Positions 1-7,674 of a DNA stretch of 43,408 nucleotides are shown here, piece by piece. A program made the position numbers and the translations under genes. The DNA is from an uncultured Bacteroidales bacterium (GTDB lineage: Bacteria > Bacteroidota > Bacteroidia > Bacteroidales > UBA932): assembly GCA_905235085.1 (NCBI GenBank), contig CAJOKD010000022.1:1-43408 (forward strand). Reading direction: 5' to 3'. Below the pieces are notes generated by a model that ran no database searches, was not told where the DNA came from, and worked only from the letters and a program-made list of their open reading frames with translations. Every line of letters starts with the position of its first letter. Positions within the stretch are counted from its first letter, which is position 1.

Positions 1-1
1 C

Positions 2-907
2 AACGCAAAGGAAGAGCAGGCTTCCATCGCAGGACTCCCGTACCTCGACTACGGGGCACGACTCTACGACCCCGTCATCGGAAGATGGTTGCAGCAGGAT
101 ATATTGTCATTTACAACCCCACATTATTCACCATTCTCTTTCTGTTTTGGAAATCCGATAATGTTTATCGATCCATTCGGTCTATCATCTTACAATGTTA
201 ATGGTACAATTTATACTATTGATGATGGAGATGATAACTTCAGGATGGATGTAACGCAGGAACAGTTTGATAAGCTAAAGAAAAAATTCGAGGCGGGCTG
301 GTTGCCATATGGACGGTACAGGAACAAATTGTCGAAGCGAAATGGTTTCACCACAACGGGGACAACAGACTCCGGGAATGGATCAACTGCTTCTGTTATT
401 ACATACCATTACCCTAATAGCGAAACATATCTGGACTATCAGACGACCTTGTCTCAACCATTTGCTATTGAAGCAATGATTTCTGCTATTACGAGCGATA
501 AAATCACACGCCGTATTAGTTATGGAAGCAATAATGTAGTTTATCTCAGGAATCTTTCTGATAGAATTTATAATGGCAATCAGCATGTCTCTGTGATTAA
601 CCTGTGGAAGCAATACGGAAAAGTTCTTAAAGGAATCAATAAAGTTGATAAGGCACTGGTAATACCGACTGCAATTGTTAATGGGTTACCCATGGATCCC
701 ATTAATCAGAAACTGTTAGTTTACTCTTCGGTTACTGATGCTGCAGTATCTGAAATCTCTAATATTTTGTTTACACAGGCAGGTGTTGACTTCGGCGGGC
801 TGATGTTTGGCCCAGTAGGCGCCGTGGCAGGTGGAGTAGTTGGTGCTGGTGCCGGGGCATTTCTTGGGGATATGGTAGGAAATGTTTTCACAGGAAAATG
901 GTTTTAG
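2..907 (+). CDS. Rhs-repeat-associated core protein, 3' part, with variable C-terminal toxin-like domain
   Basis: The frame is open from the window's first bases, so the 5' part lies outside. The first ~60 residues match the Rhs-associated core: a YLDYGARLYDP segment, IGRW, an NPIMFIDP stretch, then DPFGL at bases 170-184. In Rhs polymorphic toxins DPxGL is the self-cleavage site that separates the shell from the variable C-terminal toxin. About 240 residues follow, with no catalytic motif I recognise. The C-terminus is a glycine-rich hydrophobic stretch (GVDFGGLMFGPVGAVAGG onward) like a glycine zipper, which suggests membrane insertion. Base composition turns AT-rich after the core, as expected of a swappable module. 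The next gene starts 2 bases after the stop. Rhs identity is firm; toxin activity is inferred. Confidence 0.85.
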   Translation, partial: NAKEEQASIAGLPYLDYGARLYDPVIGRWLQQDILSFTTPHYSPFSFCFGNPIMFIDPFGLSSYNVNGTIYTIDDGDDNFRMDVTQEQFDKLKKKFEAGWLPYGRYRNKLSKRNGFTTTGTTDSGNGSTASVITYHYPNSETYLDYQTTLSQPFAIEAMISAITSDKITRRISYGSNNVVYLRNLSDRIYNGNQHVSVINLWKQYGKVLKGINKVDKALVIPTAIVNGLPMDPINQKLLVYSSVTDAAVSEISNILFTQAGVDFGGLMFGPVGAVAGGVVGAGAGAFLGDMVGNVFTGKWF

Positions 908-908
908 G

Positions 909-1439
909 ATGAAAGAAATAGTTCTCACGTTAGTATATCGATACCATTATTGGACTTTCGAGGTGAAACGTTTTTTTTACATCGCTTTGATCTATTCACC
1001 CTGTAAATTGATATATCATATATTTCCGAATGCTCATAAAACAGATGTTATTGATTATAACCATTTTAATAATCCTAAAAGGTTTTATTATTATCTTAAA
1101 AAGAGTTATAACAATTATAGTAGTTATACATTTGTTTCCGGAGTAAGGCATTCTCCAATTAATTTCATTACAGCTATTGTAATATACAGTATTGGTATAT
1201 TACTTACAATTCGCACAATGATCGTTTTTTTGTTTTTTATAGCTTTATGTATTCCGTGGATATGTGATTATATTTATAAAAAGACCGGCTATGCCTTCAC
1301 TTTCGGCCCTAATCACAAGAAGTACTTCTTTAGATTCATGGAAGAGTCAAAAGTCATAAATCTTGCCTGGTTCACTTTCTTTACTGTAGTATTTATCCTA
1401 ATAGAATACTTGCTCATCAAGTTTACAATATATTGGTAA
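909..1439 (+). CDS. AT-rich membrane protein, probable immunity protein for the upstream Rhs C-terminal domain
   Basis: A 176-residue protein starting at ATG 909, immediately after the Rhs stop. An in-frame ATG at 882 would overlap the Rhs gene, so 909 is the simpler start. It is rich in Tyr, Phe, Ile and Lys. Hydrophobic segments suit membrane helices at roughly residues 90-125 (two helices) and 150-172. I recognise no family. Position directly downstream of a polymorphic-toxin C-terminus, similar AT-rich composition, small size and membrane character are what is known of immunity proteins, particularly against membrane-acting toxins. The role is inferred from context only. Confidence 0.6.
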   Translation: MKEIVLTLVYRYHYWTFEVKRFFYIALIYSPCKLIYHIFPNAHKTDVIDYNHFNNPKRFYYYLKKSYNNYSSYTFVSGVRHSPINFITAIVIYSIGILLTIRTMIVFLFFIALCIPWICDYIYKKTGYAFTFGPNHKKYFFRFMEESKVINLAWFTFFTVVFILIEYLLIKFTIYW

Positions 1440-1446
1440 TTAGATA

Positions 1447-1614
1447 ATGACTTCTAAAGATTTGGTTAAACTAGTACTCTACCAACATCGAACAAAGTCA
1501 CTATCTGGAGATCTTCCAGCTTATCGTCTTTGGGACAGTTGGATGGTAAACTCTTCTAAACACCCTTCCAAGACTTCGGCACAGGTGCAATTATGTCCAT
1601 CTCGTCTTTGCTGA
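1447..1614 (+). other. short orphan reading frame, doubtful
   Basis: An ATG-started frame of 55 codons begins 8 bases after the putative immunity gene and runs into the 3' end of the convergent pseudouridine synthase gene. The first ~38 codons (MTSKDLVKLVLYQHRTKS onward) fall in otherwise non-coding sequence and look protein-like; the rest is antisense to rluA. It could be the truncated start of a gene lost when the Rhs cassette changed. There is no family match and no clear promoter. Confidence 0.2.
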
Positions 1615-2263
1615 CGGGGTGGACGAATTGTATCCGGTGGGAGTGGAGGGATATTTCTCCGTCGGGATTGGAGCGGGGTGCACCGTATTTAAGGTCACCC
1701 TTGATCGGGCAGCCCATTGCGGAAAGCTGGCAGCGGATCTGGTGATGCCGTCCGGTAAGAAGCTTGACTTCGACCAAGGTGTAGCGGTCCGTGTGTCCGA
1801 TGACTTCGTAAGTGAGGCGGGCCAGTTTGGCTCCGGCAGTCTTTTCTCCGCCTTTCGCTACGAAACTCTTGTTCATGCTCTCGTTCCGGACCAGCCAGTC
1901 TTCCAGCAAGCCTGAAGGTTTCTGGGGTTCACTGCAGCAAAGTGCCCAATAGGTTTTATCGACGCCCCCTTCGCGGAACATCGCGGAAAGCCTTGAAAGG
2001 GCCTTCGAAGTCTTTGCGAACATCACAATCCCGCTCACCGGCCTGTCCAAACGATGCGGGATGCCCAGGTAAACTTTCCCGGGCTTCCCGTCACGTTGTG
2101 CTATGAATGCTTTGATAGTTTCTGCAATGCACTCATCCCCGGTCTTGTCGGCCTGGACGATTTCCCCCACGTTCTTGTTGAAGACGAGGATATGGTTGTC
2201 CTCGTGAAGGATCCTCGCCTGGATATTCAGATATTCTTCTTTCCCCAGCTGCCTGTATTCCAT
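1556..2263 (-). CDS. RluA-family RNA pseudouridine synthase
   Basis: A 235-residue enzyme that would isomerise uridine to pseudouridine in rRNA or tRNA in the cytoplasm. The family signature HRLDRPVSGIVMFAKT is present with catalytic Asp73, followed by LLTGRHHQIRCQLSAMGCPIKGDLKYG, the usual C-terminal substrate and fold motif. No S4 domain is seen, so it is a short RluA/RluC-like catalytic-domain form. The start is ATG at 2263; the frame is open further upstream, but that would overlap fabZ. The ATG lies 2 bases past the fabZ stop, so it is the last gene of the fabH-fabF-fabZ operon and probably co-translated. The exact target uridine cannot be assigned. Confidence 0.88.
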   Translation of the reverse strand: MEYRQLGKEEYLNIQARILHEDNHILVFNKNVGEIVQADKTGDECIAETIKAFIAQRDGKPGKVYLGIPHRLDRPVSGIVMFAKTSKALSRLSAMFREGGVDKTYWALCCSEPQKPSGLLEDWLVRNESMNKSFVAKGGEKTAGAKLARLTYEVIGHTDRYTLVEVKLLTGRHHQIRCQLSAMGCPIKGDLKYGAPRSNPDGEISLHSHRIQFVHPVSKDEMDIIAPVPKSWKGV

Positions 2264-2265
2264 CG

Positions 2266-2700
2266 CTATTTTTCGATAGGGACCAGGGCGAAGGAAGGAT
2301 CTCCCTTGCAGCAGAGCTTGCCGTTGACAGTCAGTTTTGCACTGCAGAAGAACAGCTGTCCGCGCCTCTCGTTGAGGGTTGCAGTGACTTCGCAAAGGTC
2401 GCCCGGATGAACTGCATTCTTGAAACGGACCTTGTCGAGCCCTGCGTACAGTGTCAGGTGCCCGGGTATCTCGTCCTTCACCAGGATCGCGCAGCTCTGG
2501 GCCATTATTTCACACTGGATCACACCAGGGACCACAGGGTTGCCCGGGAAATGTCCCCTCGTGAAGAATTCGTCTTCCTTGATCCTGTATGTGGCGTGTG
2601 CCACGCCCTCTTCATCGATGTATGCAGTTTCGATGAGCAGCATCGGCTCTCTGTGCGGGAGGAATTGCTTGATCTCCTCCTTGTCCATCAAAGGTGTCAT
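2266..2700 (-). CDS. fabZ: 3-hydroxyacyl-ACP dehydratase, FabZ family
   Basis: A 144-residue single hot-dog domain, normal FabZ length. It carries the active-site helix GHFPGNPVVPGVIQCEIMAQ with catalytic His50 and Glu64, so it should dehydrate 3-hydroxyacyl-ACP to trans-2-enoyl-ACP in the cytosol during fatty acid elongation. It lies 12 bases downstream of fabF and 2 bases upstream of rluA. The N-terminal FLPHREPMLLIE is also typical. FabA-like isomerase activity cannot be excluded from sequence, but the pattern fits FabZ. Confidence 0.88.
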   Translation of the reverse strand: MTPLMDKEEIKQFLPHREPMLLIETAYIDEEGVAHATYRIKEDEFFTRGHFPGNPVVPGVIQCEIMAQSCAILVKDEIPGHLTLYAGLDKVRFKNAVHPGDLCEVTATLNERRGQLFFCSAKLTVNGKLCCKGDPSFALVPIEK

Positions 2701-2712
2701 TCTAACTTCGTT

Positions 2713-3972
2713 TTAGTCTTCGAATCTTCTGAAAGCTATGCAAGCGTCGTGACCTCCGAATCCGAAGGAGTCGGAAATACCGATGGTGAGGTCGGCCTTG
2801 ACAGCTTCGTTAGGAGTATAGTCGAGGTCGCATTCCGGGTCCGGAGTGTCGAGGTTGATGGTCGGAGGGCAGATTCCGTCGCGCAAAGCCAGAAGGGTAG
2901 CGATAGCCTCGGCTGCACCTGCAGCACCGAACATATGTCCGGTCATAGACTTGATTGAACTGATGTGGGCCTTGTATGCGTAGTCACCGAGAGCGATCTT
3001 GTAGGCAAGGGTCTCTGCGGCGTCATTGAGTTTCGTGCCTGTGCCGTGGGCGTTGATGTACATTACGTCCTTATCCTTGTCGAAGCCGGCTTCCTCGAGT
3101 GCCAGAGAGATGCACTTTGACTGCGTCGTGCCGTCCGGCCTAGGTGCCGTGGAGTGGTAGGCGTCGCAGGTGTTGCCGTATCCGACCATCTCTCCGAGGA
3201 TCCTTGCTCCGCGTGCCTTGGCGTGCTCATATTCCTCGAGTACCAGTGAGGCGGAACCGTCTCCCATCACGAAACCGGCGCGGTTCGCGTTGAAAGGAAG
3301 GGATGCATATTTAGGGTCGTCAGCCCTTGAGAGGGCCTTGGCGTTGGCGAAACCGGCGATTCCGATAGGAATGGTGGCGTTTTCACAGCCTCCGGAGATG
3401 ATTGCATCGGCATATCCGTGGCGTATCGCCCTGTAGGCTTCACCGATGGCATTGGTGGAGGTGGCGCAGGCCGTGACTATGTCAAGGCAAGGACCCTGGG
3501 CGTGGTTGAGGATAGCAATGTGACCGGCAGCGATGTTGGAAATCATCGTAGGGATGAACAAAGGAGAGATCCACTGTCCGGAAGGGTCGTCGATCATCTT
3601 TGCGATTTCCCTGTACTGGGTTGCGAACCCTCCGATCCCGGAGCCGAAGTAGACACCGAGCCTGAAAGGATCGATGTTCTGTCCCTCTCCCTGGCTGACC
3701 AGCCCGGACTGGGTGACCGCCTGGTAAGCGGCGGCGACACCATATTGGGTGAACAGGTCCTGCTTCCTGCTGAAAGGTTTGTCCATCCCGTACTCTTCGG
3801 GTTTGAAGTCGCGGATCCTTCCGGCAATCCTCACCGGCAGGCCGTCGGTAGGATATTCGGTGATATAGTCGATACCGCAATAACCCTCGCAAAGATTCTT
3901 CCAGAAAGTAGCGACGTCATTTCCGACAGGGGAGATAACGCCCATTCCAGTAATAACAACTCTTTTGTCCAT
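2713..3972 (-). CDS. fabF: beta-ketoacyl-ACP synthase II (FabF/KAS II)
   Basis: A 419-residue condensing enzyme of typical FabF length, opening with MDKRVVITGMGVISPVG. The Cys-His-His triad is intact: Cys169 in TACATSTNAIGEA, His309 in INAHGTGTKLND, and His346 in KSMTGHMFGAAGAAEAI, with conserved Lys341. It would elongate acyl-ACP with malonyl-ACP. It sits 42 bases downstream of fabH, and all four genes share a strand and a single recognisable promoter upstream of fabH. No acpP, fabD or fabG gene accompanies it, so those functions must be encoded elsewhere. Confidence 0.93.
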   Translation of the reverse strand: MDKRVVITGMGVISPVGNDVATFWKNLCEGYCGIDYITEYPTDGLPVRIAGRIRDFKPEEYGMDKPFSRKQDLFTQYGVAAAYQAVTQSGLVSQGEGQNIDPFRLGVYFGSGIGGFATQYREIAKMIDDPSGQWISPLFIPTMISNIAAGHIAILNHAQGPCLDIVTACATSTNAIGEAYRAIRHGYADAIISGGCENATIPIGIAGFANAKALSRADDPKYASLPFNANRAGFVMGDGSASLVLEEYEHAKARGARILGEMVGYGNTCDAYHSTAPRPDGTTQSKCISLALEEAGFDKDKDVMYINAHGTGTKLNDAAETLAYKIALGDYAYKAHISSIKSMTGHMFGAAGAAEAIATLLALRDGICPPTINLDTPDPECDLDYTPNEAVKADLTIGISDSFGFGGHDACIAFRRFED

Positions 3973-4014
3973 ATAATCAGTATAATATCTTCAAAGATAA
4001 TAATTTCTGTCGAA

Positions 4015-4962
4015 TTACCATTCAACTACCGCGGCTCCTGAGAGTAATCCCGCTCCGAAAGCACTGAATACCAGGAGATCTCCCTTCTTGAACATTCCCT
4101 TGCGGTTGCACTCGTCCAGGAGGATAGGGCAGGATGCGGAAGAAGAATTGCCGTGGTCAGTGATGTTCACCGGGAACTTCGATGCAGGTTCCTTGAGAAG
4201 GTCGATGATGGAATCTATGATCCTCTGGTTGGCCTGATGTATCATATACCAGTCCACATCTTCCTTGGTGTAGCCTGTTTCCTTCAGGAGGCCTTCGACT
4301 CCGGTCGTGCAGGCTTCCACTGCGAAACGGAACACTTCGCGTCCTTTCATCTGCATAGGAACGCTTTCTTCCTTCTTGGTGACATAAGGGGTATCGACCA
4401 AGGTCCTGGTCATCCAGATCTTCTCCGAATCCGGCTCGGCGTGCAGCCTGGTACCCTTGATGTTGTCGCCTTCGGTCAGCACGACAGCTCCGGCACCGTC
4501 GCCGAAAAGCACGCAGGTAGCCCTGTCTTTCCAGCTGGCCATCCTGGACGGCTCCTCGATGCAGGCGATTACTACGTTCTTGACCTTCCCGGCCTTGTAA
4601 TATGTCTCCGCCATATCCAGGGCATAGATGAAGCCGGGACAGGCGCAGTTTATGTCGAACATCGGGCAGTTCATTCCGAGTTTTTCAGCCACGATGCAGC
4701 TCATTCCAGGGGTTATGTATTCGGATACGACGTTTGACACGATGAACAGGTCGATGTCCTTGACATCGAGACCTGACATATCCAGGGCTTTCCTTACGGC
4801 TTCGGCCCCGAGGTCTTCAAGGTTCTCGTCGGAGATGACGTGTCTCGACTTTATGCCGGTGCGAGGCAGGATCCATTCGTCGCTCGTGTCCAGGAATCCG
4901 GTGAGCATATCGTTCGTGACCAGTTTCCGGGGTATTGCGCTGCCTGTTCCGATTATTCTCAT
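4015..4962 (-). CDS. fabH: beta-ketoacyl-ACP synthase III (FabH/KAS III)
   Basis: A 315-residue enzyme predicted to start fatty acid chains by condensing acyl-CoA with malonyl-ACP. The Cys-His-Asn triad is intact: Cys108 in DINCACPGF, His242 in YMIHQANQRI and Asn272 in HGNSSSAS. The N-terminal IIGTGSAIPRKLVTN and DEWILPRTGIKSRH motifs are the family's usual ones. First gene of the fabH-fabF-fabZ-rluA operon, preceded on the minus strand by TTTG, 19 bases, TATTTTTG. The divergent LytTR regulator begins 190 bases away. Confidence 0.92.
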   Translation of the reverse strand: MRIIGTGSAIPRKLVTNDMLTGFLDTSDEWILPRTGIKSRHVISDENLEDLGAEAVRKALDMSGLDVKDIDLFIVSNVVSEYITPGMSCIVAEKLGMNCPMFDINCACPGFIYALDMAETYYKAGKVKNVVIACIEEPSRMASWKDRATCVLFGDGAGAVVLTEGDNIKGTRLHAEPDSEKIWMTRTLVDTPYVTKKEESVPMQMKGREVFRFAVEACTTGVEGLLKETGYTKEDVDWYMIHQANQRIIDSIIDLLKEPASKFPVNITDHGNSSSASCPILLDECNRKGMFKKGDLLVFSAFGAGLLSGAAVVEW

Positions 4963-4990
4963 ATCTTCGCTTTTATATTAAAATAGCAAA

Positions 4991-5021
4991 CAAAAATACC
5001 AACGCTCTCCCGCACCCCAAA
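4991..5021 (-). promoter_or_regulatory. Bacteroidota-type promoter for the fabH operon
   Basis: On the minus strand a -33 TTTG (5018-5021) is separated by exactly 19 bases from a -7 TATTTTTG (4991-4998), matching TTTG-N19-21-TAnnTTTG. It ends 28 bases before the fabH ATG. Confidence 0.7.
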
Positions 5022-5027
5022 ATATAT

Positions 5028-5095
5028 GTGGTGAATTGGTGCCATTATTGTCAATATACGTGCATTCAGTGGCGATTTCGCCGGATTTGTGGCGA
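5028..5095 (+). repeat. GTGGYGA direct repeats between fabH and the LytTR gene, candidate regulator-binding sites
   Basis: GTGGTGA at 5028-5034 and GTGGCGA at 5069-5075 and 5089-5095 are spaced 41 and 20 bases apart, about two helical turns per unit. The latter two are also part of an inverted repeat, GATTTCGCC (5074-5082) with GGCGAAATC (5091-5099). LytTR-domain proteins commonly bind paired direct repeats about two turns apart. Binding by the adjacent regulator is inferred. Confidence 0.45.
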
Positions 5096-5103
5096 AATCC
5101 CTG

Positions 5104-5134
5104 TTTTTGGAATCCCCGAAATATGCTATATTTG
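5104..5134 (+). promoter_or_regulatory. putative promoter of the LytTR regulator gene
   Basis: TTTTTG (5104-5109) and TATATTTG (5127-5134) are separated by 17 bases, slightly short of the usual 19-21. The start codon follows 18 bases after the -7 box, giving a very short leader. Confidence 0.5.
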
Positions 5135-5152
5135 TAAACTTTTCGGAAAGAT

Positions 5153-6037
5153 ATGGCATCGCCGACCAAACCATTGCCTGATTATTTCAGGGGAAAGAAC
5201 CAGTTGACGAACACCGTTACATTCGCGGCGTTCTTTTCTGTCGTATTCCTCCTTCTGAGCCTCCCGTTCTCCCATAACAGCTGGATGGCACTGGGCAATT
5301 CCCGGTTCTTCGTGTTCACCGTACTCTTCGCCACAGGCTCCCTGCTCCTGGTCGTCCTGAGCAAATACTTGATGTACAAGACAAGGAACAAGATCCGGAT
5401 GACTTATCTCGGATACATATCCTGGTGCCTTGCCGAAATCCTCATCATCTGCCTCGCATATTCTTTCATCACTGTCCCCATCACCGGGATAGGCTGGGAC
5501 CAGTTCCCGAAGACGCTGGGCAACGCCCTGCTGTACGGACTCATATCCCTCGCCATACCTTACATCTTCTCCGGGATGTATTTCGCACTCCAGGACAAGA
5601 ACCAGACTATCAGGCTCATGAACTACAGCAACGTCGTGCTGGATGAAAGCGTAACTCCTTCGAAGCTTGAGAAGATCACCCTTTTTGACAACAGCGGAGA
5701 CCTCAAGCTCTGCGTCAGCGCCTCGAACCTCTATTACATCGAATCGGATGACAACTACATAATCGTCTGGTACACCGACGGCAAGGTAGGATTGAAGAGG
5801 TATATGCTGCGGTGCCGCCTGAAGACCGTGGAGGAAAGCTTCAAAGGCAGCAGCCTCGTACGCTGCCACCGTAAATACATCGTCAATATGGACAAGGTGA
5901 GGGTGCTCCGCAAGGAGAAGGACGGGTACGAACTCGACCTGGACAACGATTCCATCCCTCCGATCCCTATCACCAAGACGTATTCGGAGAATGTCCTAGG
6001 GCACTTCAACAGCAACCCGAGGCGGTCTGTAGAATAA
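5153..6037 (+). CDS. membrane-anchored LytTR-family transcriptional regulator
   Basis: A 294-residue protein. The N-terminal half has four hydrophobic segments (about residues 21-40, 49-69, 83-106, 125-145) predicted as membrane helices. The C-terminal part (about 190-285) is a LytTR DNA-binding domain, with ASNLYYIESDDNYIIVWYTDG, then LKTVEESFKGSSLVRCHRKYIVNMDKV. There is no receiver domain, so it probably senses a membrane or lipid signal, or partners with another protein, rather than a histidine kinase. It is divergent from fabH across a spacer with GTGGYGA repeats, so control of itself and the fatty-acid operon is plausible but inferred. It ends 8 bases from the convergent phosphorylase gene. 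Confidence 0.82.
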   Translation: MASPTKPLPDYFRGKNQLTNTVTFAAFFSVVFLLLSLPFSHNSWMALGNSRFFVFTVLFATGSLLLVVLSKYLMYKTRNKIRMTYLGYISWCLAEILIICLAYSFITVPITGIGWDQFPKTLGNALLYGLISLAIPYIFSGMYFALQDKNQTIRLMNYSNVVLDESVTPSKLEKITLFDNSGDLKLCVSASNLYYIESDDNYIIVWYTDGKVGLKRYMLRCRLKTVEESFKGSSLVRCHRKYIVNMDKVRVLRKEKDGYELDLDNDSIPPIPITKTYSENVLGHFNSNPRRSVE

Positions 6038-6045
6038 ATCGTAAC

Positions 6046-6915
6046 CTAGCGTGTGAGCCTGTCGAGGGCCAGTTCCACCAGAGAGCGGACCATTGGCTTG
6101 TAGTCAGGGTTGCTGCTCTTCAGATAGCGGTTGGCGATCGCACAGCAGACGGTTCCCGCGTCGTGGCCGAGATGCTTGGCCAGTCCGGCGACAGCGGAAC
6201 TCTCCATTTCGAAATTAGTGATCCTGTAGTCCTGGAACCTGAATGATTCGAATTTTTCAAGCATATCAGGCATAGCCAGTCCAAGTCTTACGACCCTGCC
6301 CTGAGGACCGTAGAATCCCGGTGCTGAAATCGTTACTCCCTTGATGGTGCAGTCTTCGAACCTTTCTATCAGCTTGTCACTGGCCTTTACGAAATATGGA
6401 GACGGGAGGTTTTTGTCCCAGCGGACGTGTTCCTTGAAAGCGTTTTCCATATCCAGGTTGGAGATGCTGTCCCTGTCCGCATACCAGTTCAGGAGGCCGT
6501 CGCAGCCGACAGAATAGTGGGAGAATATCGGACTTCCGAGCGGGATGTCCGGCTGGACTGCTCCGGTGGTCCCTATCCTGAGGATGGTGAGGGCGCGGTG
6601 CTTCTTCTTGGCCTCGCGGGTCTTGAAACTTACGTTGGCAAGAGCGTCGAGCTCGGTCATTACTATGTCGCAGTTGTCCGTCCCGATGCCGGTGGAAAGG
6701 ACTGTAAGGCGTTTCCCGTTGAACTTTCCGGTAGTGGATACGAATTCCCTCGATGCGTGGCGGAACTCTTTGTCCGAGAGGAACTCGGCCACCATATCTA
6801 CCCTTCCGGGATCCCCGACCAGGATTACCAGGTCGGCCAGCTCCTCAGGTTTGAGGTGGATGTGGAATGCGGATCCGTCGTCGTTGATTATAAGTTCTGA
6901 TTCCGGTATTCTCAT
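6046..6915 (-). CDS. nucleoside phosphorylase, uridine-phosphorylase-like
   Basis: A 289-residue cytosolic enzyme of the PNP/UDP phosphorylase family, cleaving a nucleoside with phosphate to free base and ribose-1-phosphate in salvage. Visible motifs are VILVGDPGRVD near the N-terminus (phosphate site), the family Gly-rich ILRIGTTGAVQPDIPLG and YRITNFEMESSAVAGLAKHLG (base and ribose binding). The FEMES context and length are closest to uridine phosphorylase-like proteins, but base specificity cannot be settled. A TATATTTG -7 box on the minus strand at 6941-6948 lies 25 bases upstream. Convergent with the LytTR gene and divergent from the DUF4293 gene. Confidence 0.85.
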   Translation of the reverse strand: MRIPESELIINDDGSAFHIHLKPEELADLVILVGDPGRVDMVAEFLSDKEFRHASREFVSTTGKFNGKRLTVLSTGIGTDNCDIVMTELDALANVSFKTREAKKKHRALTILRIGTTGAVQPDIPLGSPIFSHYSVGCDGLLNWYADRDSISNLDMENAFKEHVRWDKNLPSPYFVKASDKLIERFEDCTIKGVTISAPGFYGPQGRVVRLGLAMPDMLEKFESFRFQDYRITNFEMESSAVAGLAKHLGHDAGTVCCAIANRYLKSSNPDYKPMVRSLVELALDRLTR

Positions 6916-6940
6916 ATGGCAAGAGTTTTAATGTATATGC

Positions 6941-6948
6941 CAAATATA
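6941..6948 (-). promoter_or_regulatory. -7 box for the nucleoside phosphorylase gene
   Basis: TATATTTG read on the minus strand matches TAnnTTTG and lies about 25 bases from the start codon. No good -33 element was found. Confidence 0.45.
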
Positions 6949-6969
6949 AGAATTTTCGGAGGAAATAAC

Positions 6970-6977
6970 TATTTTTG
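6970..6977 (+). promoter_or_regulatory. -7 box for the DUF4293 gene, near-leaderless
   Basis: TATTTTTG matches TAnnTTTG and ends only 4 bases before ATG 6982, so transcription would begin at or next to the start codon. Confidence 0.4.
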
Positions 6978-6981
6978 CAAT

Positions 6982-7419
6982 ATGTGGCAAAGAATACAGA
7001 CATTGTACCTGGCTGTCGCGACAGGTCTTGCCGTGGCGCTTTTTTTTAGCGTCAAGGCTTTCGCGCTCGGCCCCGGCGGAGCCCACGTCGAGGAGTATAA
7101 ATATATCCAGTTCATCCCGTACCTCGTGCTCCTGATCATAATCACCATCCTCCAGCTGATCGCCCTCTTCACTTTCAACGTGAGGGTGCTCCAGATGCGT
7201 ACCGCGGTACTCGCAGGTCTCCTGCTGGTAGCTTTGCAGGCTTGGCTGGCTGTCGACTATTTTTCGACAAGTGATACGCTGATATTCAAGTGGACGGCGA
7301 TATTCCCGCTGGTGGCTGCGATTTGCGACTTCCTGGCCGCAAGGTACATCCTCCGCGACCAGCTGCTCGTAGAAAGCATTTCAAGGCTGAGGTCCAAGAA
7401 AAAGAACCGCAAGATCTAA
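6982..7419 (+). CDS. DUF4293 family four-helix membrane protein
   Basis: A 145-residue protein beginning [17 protein letters not shown], the typical opening of DUF4293 proteins. Four hydrophobic segments span roughly residues 8-25, 45-65, 71-90 and 100-122, and the tail is basic ([10 protein letters not shown]). I use ATG 6982, not the longer in-frame start at 6916, because the family begins with MWQR and a -7 box lies inside the longer version. Function is unknown. Its last codon overlaps by 4 bases the 3' end of the convergent yidD. Family assignment is by pattern. Confidence 0.75.
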   Translation: MWQRIQTLYLAVATGLAVALFFSVKAFALGPGGAHVEEYKYIQFIPYLVLLIIITILQLIALFTFNVRVLQMRTAVLAGLLLVALQAWLAVDYFSTSDTLIFKWTAIFPLVAAICDFLAARYILRDQLLVESISRLRSKKKNRKI

Positions 7420-7674
7420 GGGACCGGATCGTAGCCGGAACCACCCCACGGATTGCATCTGAGGACTCTCCATACGGTGAGCCCAAATCCTTTTATCGGG
7501 CCCCACTTCCGGAATGCTTCGATCGCATAGGTAGAGCAGGATGGTTCGAACCTGCAAGTCTTGGGAATATACGGCCCTATGCACTTGCGAGAAAAAGATC
7601 AAAGCCAGGAAAGGCGCGATCGCTATCTTGCGCACCACCTGGCGCCAGTGCGGGATACTACTGCTGTCTTTCAT
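7416..7674 (-). pseudogene. yidD: yidD (membrane protein insertion efficiency factor), frameshifted
   Basis: YidD is a small membrane-associated protein that aids YidC-dependent insertion and is usually encoded beside rnpA, as here. Frame 1 starts at ATG 7674, overlapping the rnpA end by 17 bases, and gives MKDSSSIPHW, then [14 protein letters not shown]. The conserved remainder continues in the +1 frame: [22 protein letters not shown], then [17 protein letters not shown] and TAG at 7416-7418. The break is at about 7587-7596, by an AAAAA run on the plus strand. The second frame has a TGA just upstream and no good start, so neither frame alone encodes the protein. A sequencing or assembly indel, real inactivation and recoding are all possible; the C-terminal Cys-rich core is otherwise perfect. 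Confidence 0.85.

Noticed and set aside
5126..5869. Long minus-strand open frame over the LytTR gene
   Set aside because: It is antisense to a clear LytTR protein and its translation matches no family and has biased residue use.
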